From Burkholderia contaminans (GTDB lineage: Bacteria > Pseudomonadota > Gammaproteobacteria > Burkholderiales > Burkholderiaceae), in NCBI RefSeq assembly GCF_029633825.1, contig NZ_CP090642.1, forward strand, positions 1,364,001-1,428,000: 64,000 nucleotides of DNA, read 5' to 3'. The first letter of the stretch is position 1, and the number at the start of each line of letters is the position of its first letter. The notes under the pieces are model-generated. The model saw nothing but the letters and a program-made list of their open reading frames with translations. It had not been told where the DNA came from and made no database searches. Shown here piece after piece: positions 57,378 to 64,000 of this stretch. Position numbers and translations under genes: made by a program.

Positions 57378-58538
57378 TCACCGAATCGCCTCTCGATTGC
57401 GCAGCGCATCAATCTCATGTTGGGCAAACCCCCAGTCGAGCAACGCTTCGTCCGTATGCTCGCCGATCCGGGCGGGGGGCCGCTGGATCGCACCTGGCGT
57501 GCGGCTGAAGCGCGGTGCCGGGCCGGGCTGTACCACGCCGGCCACTTCCTGAAACGTTGCTCGTGCGACGTTGTGCGGATGCTTCGGTGCTTCCGTCAAT
57601 GAGAGCACCGGCGCAATGCACACGTTGGTTCCGGCTGCGAGGTTGCACCACTCGTCCCGGGTCTTCTGCCTGAATATCTCGGCAAAGCGTGCGCGCAGCA
57701 GCGGCCATCCGTCCGTGTCGTGCTGCTTCGGAAGCGCTTCGTCGGCCACGCCGAGCAGGGTCAGCGTCTCGCGATAAAAGCGCGGCTCGTTGGATGCGAG
57801 CGATACGTAGCGGCCGTCGCTCGTTTCATAGACCTGATACCAGGGCGCGCCTGAATCCAGCCGATTCGAGCCTCGCCGGTCGATCCATGCGTTGCCGGCA
57901 TGCATCCCGTATATCAGGGTCATCAGCGACGCGGAGCCGTCGACCATAGCCGCGTCGACCACCTGCCCCTGTCCGGAGCTCCGGGCCTCGAGCATCGCAC
58001 TGACGACCCCCAGCGCAAGATAAAGCGAGCCGCCGCCAAAATCTCCGACGAGATTGAGCGGTGGCACCGGCGGGCCGTTTTCGGAGCCGATGGAATGGAG
58101 CGCGCCGGTCAATCCGATGTAGTTGAGGTCATGGCCGGGCGCGTCTGCGAGCGGGCCGTCCTGCCCCCAGCCCGTCATGCGGCCGTAGACGACCTTCGGA
58201 TTGACCGCGAGACAGTCGTCCGGGCCAACGCCAAGCCGTTCGGCCACACCGGGACGAAAACCCTCGATGACGGCGTCTGCGCCCTCGACAAGGCGCAAGA
58301 TCACCTCGACTGCCGCGCCATTCTTCAGATCCATCGCGATCGAGCGGCGGCTACGACGCAACAGGTCGAACCGGCTTTCCAGCAAAACACCGCTGTCCGA
58401 CGGCACGATACGGTCGATTCGCAATACGTCGGCGCCGAGATCGGCTAGCAGCATGGCGCAGAACGGCAACGGTCCGATGCCGCCGATCTCGACCACCTTG
58501 AGACCCGCCAACGGGCCTTGGCCTTTGCAGCGTTGCAA
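57378..58538 (-). CDS. alpha-methylacyl-CoA racemase (Amacr/MCR type)
   Basis: A 386-residue CaiB-fold protein with racemase rather than transferase marks: VVEIGGIGPLPFCAMLLADL, GRMTGWGQDGPLADAPGHDLNYI with the catalytic His, and NLVGDFGGGSL with the catalytic Asp, as in mycobacterial MCR. It inverts 2-methyl-branched acyl-CoA between (R) and (S), which implies an alpha-methyl substrate for the island. The start is TTG 58538 with TCGGAGACAAA upstream; no in-frame ATG lies near. Confidence 0.85.
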   Translation of the reverse strand: MQRCKGQGPLAGLKVVEIGGIGPLPFCAMLLADLGADVLRIDRIVPSDSGVLLESRFDLLRRSRRSIAMDLKNGAAVEVILRLVEGADAVIEGFRPGVAERLGVGPDDCLAVNPKVVYGRMTGWGQDGPLADAPGHDLNYIGLTGALHSIGSENGPPVPPLNLVGDFGGGSLYLALGVVSAMLEARSSGQGQVVDAAMVDGSASLMTLIYGMHAGNAWIDRRGSNRLDSGAPWYQVYETSDGRYVSLASNEPRFYRETLTLLGVADEALPKQHDTDGWPLLRARFAEIFRQKTRDEWCNLAAGTNVCIAPVLSLTEAPKHPHNVARATFQEVAGVVQPGPAPRFSRTPGAIQRPPARIGEHTDEALLDWGFAQHEIDALRNREAIR

Positions 58539-58722
58539 ATTTGTCTCCGATTTTTTTTGCGGGATCGAGTATCGCTACCCCGCCTCTTGTATCCGAGCCA
58601 CTGCCTGCCTCGGAAAGCGACGCACCATGCGCGTCGGCAATTTGCCGGGGCTACTCGTTGCCGAACGAAGCCCGCCAGCTCGGTCAATCCTAGGGGCGCC
58701 CACCGCCTCGTACAAATGCAGA

Positions 58723-58752
58723 TTCGCGAAAGCGGCGTTGCGGTTTCGCGAA
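58723..58752. promoter_or_regulatory. dyad in divergent promoter region (racemase side)
   Basis: TTCGCGAAA-N12-TTTCGCGAA is a perfect nine-base dyad 185 bp upstream of the racemase TTG start. It is one of three symmetric or repeated TTCG-containing elements in the 538-bp divergent interval 58539-59076, which has no gene. Confidence 0.55.
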
Positions 58753-58853
58753 CGCGGTGCCGCACTGCCAGTTGAGAGCAACTCGAGTTTCACGCGTCGA
58801 TCGACGAGTCAGACAGCCATTCGTCTGCCATGCCGGGGCTCGACGAAAGCCGG

Positions 58854-58885
58854 ATTCGAAAATAAGCAACTCCGCATTCGAAAAA
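58854..58885. promoter_or_regulatory. direct repeat ATTCGAAAA, 22-bp period
   Basis: ATTCGAAAA occurs at 58854 and again at 58876, two helical turns apart, preceded by CGG and TCCGC. The first copy (CGGATTCGAA) matches the elements at 54678 and 58992. Confidence 0.55.
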
Positions 58886-58991
58886 CGTCACTCGAATTAC
58901 CGCCGCTCCGTACCTACTATTGCCCAGGCAGATATACGGCGCGCCGCGGAGGTTATTGACCTTTCGCCGCCAGACTTCTCGATCCGCCAGC

Positions 58992-59026
58992 CGGATTCGC
59001 ACGAATTGCAATGTCGTGCGAATCCG
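58992..59026. promoter_or_regulatory. 13-base-arm dyad upstream of SDR operon
   Basis: CGGATTCGCACGA-N9-TCGTGCGAATCCG is a perfect 13-base inverted repeat ending 50 bases before the SDR start at 59077. It could be an operator or a stable leader hairpin. Confidence 0.65.
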
Positions 59027-59076
59027 ACCGACAGGCGAGCTCGAACGAACTTCTCCATGATTTGAAGGCAATTTCG

Positions 59077-59877
59077 ATGAGCAGTCTTGAAGGGAAAGTA
59101 GCCATCGTCACCGGCGGCACCGGTGGGATCGGCAAAGGCATCGCGTTGCAGCTCGCAGCGCGCGGCGCCACAGTCGTGATCAGCGGGCGAAATGCAGCGA
59201 AGGCAGAGTCGGTCCTCGCCGAGCTCCGGCAGGCTGGCGGCATTGCGGATTTCCTGTCGGGAGACGTGCGATCGAAAGACGATATGGACGCGTTAGCCGC
59301 GGAGACCGCCCGCCGCCATGGCGGCATCGACATTGTCGTCGCCAATGCCGGCGGCAATGACGACGAGGCGCGGTCTCCCCAGGTTCGAGGCGCATTCGCC
59401 AATATCGACCTCGCACGCGTTGCGGCGCTGGTTGCCGAGAATACGGCCGCCAAGCTCTTTCCGGTGCAGGCTGCGTTGCCGTACATGCGCCCTCGTGGCG
59501 GCGGCAGCGTGATCTTCGTGACGTCGGAAGGCGGCCGGGTCCCCACCCCGGGCCAAACGGCCGTTTCGACATTTGCCGGCGGCCTGATTCGCGCCAGCAA
59601 AGTCATCGCCAAGGAACTGGCGCGCGACAAGATCCGGGTCAACTGCGTTTGCGTGACGGTGGTGCGCGACAGCCCATCGTGGGACGCCGTGTTCGGTGCC
59701 GACAGCAAGGTATCGGAACAACACCGCAAACAATACGAAAAGGTCGTCGCCGGCTGCCCGCTCGGTGTTGCGGCGCCGACGGATATCGGCCAGGTCGTCG
59801 CGTTCCTGGCATCGGACGAATCAGCCTACCTGACAGGTGCAACGCTGAGTCCGACGGGCGGCCTGACCATTCATTGA
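59077..59877 (+). CDS. SDR-fold protein lacking the catalytic Tyr and Lys
   Basis: A 266-residue SDR fold with intact cofactor motif VTGGTGGIGKGIAL and an NAG (VVANAGGND), but the region that normally carries YxxxK reads GQTAVSTFAGGLIRASK: Tyr aligns with Val and Lys with Ala. The Ser position reads FVTSEGG. It is probably not a normal dehydrogenase; it may be a cofactor-using isomerase, lyase or scaffold. ATG 59077 is chosen because ATG 59011 lies inside the 13-base dyad. It leads a unit with alcohol and aldehyde dehydrogenase genes. Confidence 0.83.
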   Translation: MSSLEGKVAIVTGGTGGIGKGIALQLAARGATVVISGRNAAKAESVLAELRQAGGIADFLSGDVRSKDDMDALAAETARRHGGIDIVVANAGGNDDEARSPQVRGAFANIDLARVAALVAENTAAKLFPVQAALPYMRPRGGGSVIFVTSEGGRVPTPGQTAVSTFAGGLIRASKVIAKELARDKIRVNCVCVTVVRDSPSWDAVFGADSKVSEQHRKQYEKVVAGCPLGVAAPTDIGQVVAFLASDESAYLTGATLSPTGGLTIH

Positions 59878-59988
59878 TCGCGCCACGGGTCGTGCGTGAG
59901 CTCACAGCGCCGGCATCGGAACATTGACGCCTCGCGCAAGCGCTGCACCGCTCGCACCGAGCCTACGCACCAGATTTGGAGAACTATC

Positions 59989-61044
59989 ATGCGCGGCATG
60001 GTCTTTCAGGGAAATTGCAAGGTCGACCTCCTCAACTTCGACGATCCCGTTCCGGGATACGGCGAAGCAGTCATCGAAATGAAGGCGTCCGGCATGTGCG
60101 GGACCGACCTTCACTATTACCGCCACGGGATGGCGGAATCGTTGAGCATGCTAGGCATGCGCGACCGGATGGAATCCGACCAGGTCATCGGCGGTCATGA
60201 ACCGTGCGGCGTCGTGGCCGCGGTCGGCCCGGGCGTCGATCCCGCAACGTTCCGGGTCGGCGACCGGGTCATGGTCTTTCATTACGCGGGTTGCAGCTGC
60301 TGCGACCACTGCCGGACAGGCTGGACCCAACTGTGCGATCGCGGCGCGCGCATCTACGGCGTGCTGAGTCACGGCGGGCATGCGAACTACATGAAGGTAC
60401 CGGTATCGTCCCTGGTCCATCTGCCGCAGGAAGTGTCGTTCAAGGGCGGTGCGGCCATCTCGTGCGGCACCGGCACGGCATACGGCGCGCTGCTGCGTCT
60501 GGATATCAGCGCGCGTGACACGCTTGCCGTCTATGGCCTCGGCCCTGTCGGCCTCTCCACCGCTCAACTCGCCGCCGCAATGGGTATCGAGGTGATCGGC
60601 ATCGACATCAACCCGAGTCGCGTCGAGCGCTCGAAGGCATTCGGCGTCACGCATGGCATCGACGCCAGCAAGGTCGACCCGGTCGAGGAGATCCACAAGC
60701 TGACGGGCGGAAAAGGCGTGTCCTGTGCAGTCGAATGTGCCGGTGGTGAACTGCCGCGCGCGCAGGCGATTCGCAGCACGAAAGTATGGGGGCGTGTCGT
60801 TCTCGTCGCGGTCGGCGGGAACCTGACCATCGATGCAATGAAAGACCTGATCGGCAAGCAAAGAACGCTGATCGGCTCCTTCACCTTCTCCGAAGTCGGC
60901 ATGAAGGACTGTGCCCACTTCATCGCCGATCACGGTGTCGAGGTAGACAAGCTCTTTACCGAAGAGTGGCGTCTCGAGCAAGCCGGTGAAGCCTACGCAC
61001 ACTTCAACCAACAAACGAGTGGCAAGGGCGTCATCGTATTTTGA
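59989..61044 (+). CDS. zinc-dependent alcohol dehydrogenase (MDR family)
   Basis: A 351-residue medium-chain dehydrogenase. Catalytic zinc ligands CGTDLHYY and GGHEPCG; structural zinc CSCCDHCRTGWTQLC; NAD loop YGLGPVGLSTAQL with Asp-Ile-Asn (GIDINPSR) favouring NAD. It most likely oxidises a primary or secondary alcohol to carbonyl for the downstream aldehyde dehydrogenase. TTTGGAGAACTATC precedes ATG 59989. Confidence 0.9.
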   Translation: MRGMVFQGNCKVDLLNFDDPVPGYGEAVIEMKASGMCGTDLHYYRHGMAESLSMLGMRDRMESDQVIGGHEPCGVVAAVGPGVDPATFRVGDRVMVFHYAGCSCCDHCRTGWTQLCDRGARIYGVLSHGGHANYMKVPVSSLVHLPQEVSFKGGAAISCGTGTAYGALLRLDISARDTLAVYGLGPVGLSTAQLAAAMGIEVIGIDINPSRVERSKAFGVTHGIDASKVDPVEEIHKLTGGKGVSCAVECAGGELPRAQAIRSTKVWGRVVLVAVGGNLTIDAMKDLIGKQRTLIGSFTFSEVGMKDCAHFIADHGVEVDKLFTEEWRLEQAGEAYAHFNQQTSGKGVIVF

Positions 61045-61109
61045 CGGCACGCACACCCGTGCCGTCCGGAATTTGGAAAGCGCCGTCGAAGACGGCCATG
61101 GAGAATTAG

Positions 61110-62570
61110 ATGACCAAGAGAACGATCGACCTCAAGCATCCCCGAGAGTTCTACATCGGCGGGCAATGGGTGGCACCGTCCACCGCCGAAACGTTCGATG
61201 TGCTCGACTGCGCGACGGAAGAAGTCGTGGCGACCGTGGCAAAAGCCGCGTCGGCCGACATGCAGCGTGCAATCACCGCGGCGCGTGACGCATTCGACAA
61301 CGGCCCGTGGCCCCGCATGACGCCGCAGGAACGCGCGGTCTATCTCGAGAAGTTCGCGGAACGGCTGGAAGCGCTGAACGACGATTTCGCGCGCATCTGG
61401 TCGATCGAGACCGGGATCGTGTACAAGATCGCCCAGCCGCGTATCGGGCTGTTCATCAGCGGCGCATTTCGCCAGTACGCAGCAATGGCGTCGACCTTCC
61501 CGTTCGTCGAGGAGCACCGGTCGGTTACCGGCAATCTCGGCTATCGCGTCTACGAGCCGGTCGGCGTCGTCGGGGAAATCATTCCGTGGAACGGTCCTGC
61601 CGGGTTGATGGCGTACAAGACCGCGCCGGCGCTACTCGCAGGTTGCACACTGGTGATCAAGTCGTCGCCCGAAGCGCCCTGCTCGGCCTACCTGTTCGCC
61701 GAGATCTGCGAAGAAATCGGTTTGCCGCCCGGCGTGATCAATGTCGTGACGGCCGATCGGGACGTATCCGAGGAGCTGGTTCGCCATCCCGGCGTCGACA
61801 AGATCACGTTCACGGGATCGACAGGCGCCGGCCGCCGGATCGCTTCCATTGCCGGCGATCGCGTCGCGCGCGTCACGCTCGAACTCGGCGGCAAATCGCC
61901 CGCCGTCATCCTCGATGATTTCGATGTCGAAGCTGCGGCAAACATCCTCGGGCCGTCCTATTTCGGCTACAACACCGGGCAGATCTGCCACAGCCTGACG
62001 CGAGTGATCGTGCCTCGTGCGAAGCACGATGCGATGGTCGAGGCATTGTCGAACATCGCCAAACAGATCGTCGTCGGCGATCCTTTTGCGCCGGAGACGA
62101 CCTCCGGCCCGCTTGCGAGCGCACGGCAACGCGAAACCGTCGAGCGATTCGTTGCAAAGGGTATCGCAGAAGGTGCAACGTTGGCAGCCGGCGGCAAACG
62201 GCCGGCTGGGCTGCAGCGCGGGTTCTTCTTCGAGCCGACGGTATTCGGCAACGTGGACAACCGTTCGACGATCGCTCAGGACGAGATCTTCGGCCCGGTA
62301 TTGAGCGTCATTCCCGCCGACGACGAAGCCAGCGCGATCCGGATGGCGAACGACACCCCGTTTGGCCTGAATGCCGCGGTGTTCACGAACGATAGCGCCC
62401 GTGCGTTGCACGTGGCACGCCAGATCCGCTCGGGGACGGTCGGCCACAATGGCCCGCGCACCGATTTTTCGATCGGCTTCGGCGGATTCAAGCAGTCCGG
62501 CATCGGGCGTGAAGGCGGCGTCGAAGGGCTGACCGCGTTCATGGAATCGAAGACCATCGTCATGGCTTGA
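61110..62570 (+). CDS. NAD-dependent aldehyde dehydrogenase
   Basis: A 486-residue ALDH-superfamily enzyme: cofactor segment TFTGSTGAGRRIA, catalytic Glu in TLELGGKSP, catalytic Cys in NTGQICHSLTR, and C-terminal FGGFKQSGIGREGG. It would turn the aldehyde made by the adjacent alcohol dehydrogenase into the acid that the CoA-transferases then activate. ATG 61110 follows TGGAGAATTAG. A strong terminator follows. Confidence 0.92.
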   Translation: MTKRTIDLKHPREFYIGGQWVAPSTAETFDVLDCATEEVVATVAKAASADMQRAITAARDAFDNGPWPRMTPQERAVYLEKFAERLEALNDDFARIWSIETGIVYKIAQPRIGLFISGAFRQYAAMASTFPFVEEHRSVTGNLGYRVYEPVGVVGEIIPWNGPAGLMAYKTAPALLAGCTLVIKSSPEAPCSAYLFAEICEEIGLPPGVINVVTADRDVSEELVRHPGVDKITFTGSTGAGRRIASIAGDRVARVTLELGGKSPAVILDDFDVEAAANILGPSYFGYNTGQICHSLTRVIVPRAKHDAMVEALSNIAKQIVVGDPFAPETTSGPLASARQRETVERFVAKGIAEGATLAAGGKRPAGLQRGFFFEPTVFGNVDNRSTIAQDEIFGPVLSVIPADDEASAIRMANDTPFGLNAAVFTNDSARALHVARQIRSGTVGHNGPRTDFSIGFGGFKQSGIGREGGVEGLTAFMESKTIVMA

Positions 62571-62694
62571 CGGACCGGCCGTTCCCGCTCGGATCGCACA
62601 TCTATACGGGTAACAGAATCGATGGGTAGCGCGGCTCCCGGATTCCGCGTGGCGGATCGACCGCGCTCCTCTCGACACGCCAGTTCGACTCAGC

Positions 62695-62727
62695 GAAGCG
62701 CCGACGGAATGTCGGCGCTTCATTTTC
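62695..62727 (+). terminator. rho-independent terminator after aldehyde dehydrogenase
   Basis: An 11-base perfect stem GAAGCGCCGAC / GTCGGCGCTTC with a five-base loop is followed by ATTTTC. It ends the SDR-ADH-ALDH unit 125 bp past the stop. Confidence 0.75.
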
Positions 62728-62824
62728 GCCCAACCTGTACGCATACGTTGACGTTCCATGCAGCGCCCACACGCGCCGCGTGAATCCGTATGCGCGGGCA
62801 ACTGCCCTCCCCCTCTTTCATTCG

Positions 62825-63334
62825 ATGCAAGCCAGGAATTCACCACTCGTCGCGATACGCGAGGCCGCCCGGCAGCTGGCCGTGACGCCCCGCACCCTGA
62901 AGTATTACGAGGAACTCGGCCTGGTGATTCCAGCCAGGAGCAACGGAAGGTACCGGCTCTACAGCGTCGCCGATCTGGACAAGCTCGGACGGATCCTGCG
63001 ACTGCGCTCCCTCGGGTTCTCGCTCCACGGCATCACCGAAATGCTCAAGCAGCCACTGGCGATCGAGGCCGACGGCCGCAGGCAGTATTCCGCCGAGTCG
63101 TTGCACGAGATCTCGTCAGGTCTTGCCGAGCAGATCACCCGCCTGAACGCCCGGATCGTGCAGGTCCGACGTGAATTGAAAGACGCAGAGACACTGCGCA
63201 ACGAGCTGAACGATGACCTCGAGTACTTGCGGCGACGACTCGCCGGTACCCCTGCGGAAGTGCTCGAAGGTGAACGTCTCGCCGCTCGCGAGCGTCGTTC
63301 GGCCTCGTCCGGGTCTGGCAACGGAGAATCGTGA
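62825..63334 (+). CDS. MerR-family regulator
   Basis: A 169-residue MerR: helix-turn-helix AIREAARQLAVTPRTLKYYE near the N-terminus, the wing (RSNGRYRLYSVADLDKLGRI), and a long coiled-coil (LAEQITRLNARIVQVRREL) followed by a Ser/Gly tail. No metal-binding cysteines, so it may sense a drug or other ligand. ATG 62825 is preferred; GTG 62780 is an in-frame alternative and neither has a clear ribosome site. The MFS exporter begins immediately downstream, its likely target. Confidence 0.88.
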   Translation: MQARNSPLVAIREAARQLAVTPRTLKYYEELGLVIPARSNGRYRLYSVADLDKLGRILRLRSLGFSLHGITEMLKQPLAIEADGRRQYSAESLHEISSGLAEQITRLNARIVQVRRELKDAETLRNELNDDLEYLRRRLAGTPAEVLEGERLAARERRSASSGSGNGES

Positions 63335-63336
63335 TC

Positions 63337-64000
63337 ATGGCGTTCTCCCGCGCACGGTCGCTGACGTACCGTCATCTTCGTCACGACCTTTTTCCATGGG
63401 CCATCGCGTTGTCGGTCGGACTCGACTACTTCGACAATACCGCTTTCTCGTTTTTCAGCAGCTACGTGGCCGGCGGGATCAACGTACCTCCGGACGAACT
63501 GGTGTGGTCCTCGTCTGCATATGCAGTCGCCTCGGTACTGGGCATTCTTCAACAGCAATGGTTGATCGAGCGAATCGGGTTCCGCCGATACCTCAGCGGC
63601 TGCCTGCTGATGTTCGCGATCGGCTCACTGGCGGCATCGCTCAGCGTTACATCATTTCAACTAGCGACGGCACGAGGCTTTCAGGCCTATTTCATCGGGC
63701 CGATGCTCGGTACGTGCCGGATTCTCTTGCAGACCGGCTTCTCGCCCAAGAATCGCCCGCCGGCGACGCGCCTGTTCCTGACAATCATCCTGTTGGCGAG
63801 CGCCCTTGCGCCGCTAGTCGGTGGCGTGCTCATTGCGAACTTTGGCTGGCATGCGCTCTTTCTCTGCACGACGGTCGCCGGGCTCGCACTGGCCGTATTC
63901 GCGTTCCTGGTCGTCCCGCATATCGGCAAACGCCAACCGGCACTGCGCAGCGACACGCATCTCTGGCCCTACCTGATTTTCGCGCTCGCGCTCGGTGCGC
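63337..64000 (+). CDS. DHA2-type MFS transporter (incomplete, runs off the window)
   Basis: Only the first 221 residues are present; there is no stop before 64000. It begins MAFSRARSLTYRHLRHDLFP and continues with about six membrane helices (for example ALSVGLDYFDNTAFSFFSSY and GCLLMFAIGSLAASLSVT), plus the loop FSPKNRPPATRLF. This fits the EmrB/QacA-like DHA2 group (14-helix exporters). ATG 63337 or GTG 63331 is the start; GGAG lies at 63323. It follows MerR within three bases and is probably under its control. Confidence 0.8.
   Translation, partial: MAFSRARSLTYRHLRHDLFPWAIALSVGLDYFDNTAFSFFSSYVAGGINVPPDELVWSSSAYAVASVLGILQQQWLIERIGFRRYLSGCLLMFAIGSLAASLSVTSFQLATARGFQAYFIGPMLGTCRILLQTGFSPKNRPPATRLFLTIILLASALAPLVGGVLIANFGWHALFLCTTVAGLALAVFAFLVVPHIGKRQPALRSDTHLWPYLIFALALGA

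Overview
The window looks like a high-GC betaproteobacterial chromosome, most likely a Burkholderia (cepacia-complex-like) secondary replicon. The base composition, AGGAGG-type ribosome sites, a DUF4148 secreted protein, the density of LysR regulators and transporters, and the absence of any core housekeeping, rRNA or tRNA gene all fit this. The species is inferred, not proven. I see no insertion sequence, prophage, CRISPR array or replication origin.

1-11.5 kb is a run of small, separately initiated stress or maintenance genes: a CBS-pair protein, a PRC-barrel protein, a single-domain response regulator, a UdgX-type uracil-DNA glycosylase coupled to an NRAMP-like transporter, a ferritin-like protein, DUF4142 and DUF2795 proteins, two short-chain dehydrogenases (SDRs) and a periplasmic BON protein. 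A LysR/DUF4148/NepI-like efflux block interrupts it.

11.7-28.3 kb is a glycan region. It holds a GT4 glycosyltransferase coupled to a UDP-glucuronate decarboxylase, a PIG-L deacetylase coupled to a GT2, a hybrid histidine kinase, and two divergent sigma-54 activators. A tightly overlapping seven-gene minus-strand operon (SDR, GmhB-like phosphatase, frameshifted GT9, carbamoyltransferase, GT2, GT9, further GT) looks designed to build a carbamoylated, possibly heptose-containing glycan.

28.4-34.7 kb holds a GlcG-like protein, a disordered BON protein, a second hybrid kinase, a Cys-rich copper-binding protein overlapping or abutting a zinc alcohol dehydrogenase, and the C-terminal stump of a dead SDR gene.

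34.7-41.4 kb is a complete tripartite RND efflux system built around a divergent tetR, with two matching 24-bp operators on either side of tetR. It is followed by a nine-copy heptanucleotide tandem repeat and a second NRAMP-like gene.

43.2-62.6 kb is a catabolic island. It starts with a LysR/alpha-beta-hydrolase/NAD(P)-binding protein block and a LysR/MBL-hydrolase pair. A five-gene operon follows (acyl-CoA dehydrogenase, MaoC, thiolase-like, DUF35, CoA-transferase), then an AAHS-type transporter, a second LysR, and divergent units for alpha-methylacyl-CoA racemase plus CoA-transferase and for SDR plus alcohol dehydrogenase plus aldehyde dehydrogenase. My reading is an alcohol-to-aldehyde-to-acid-to-CoA-ester route, ending in racemisation, dehydrogenation, hydration and retro-aldol cleavage by a thiolase-like/DUF35 pair (as in the Ltp2 type). 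The substrate is unknown. CGGATTCGAA-like dyads lie upstream of most of these units and suggest one regulon. The window ends in a MerR gene and an incomplete DHA2-type MFS exporter.
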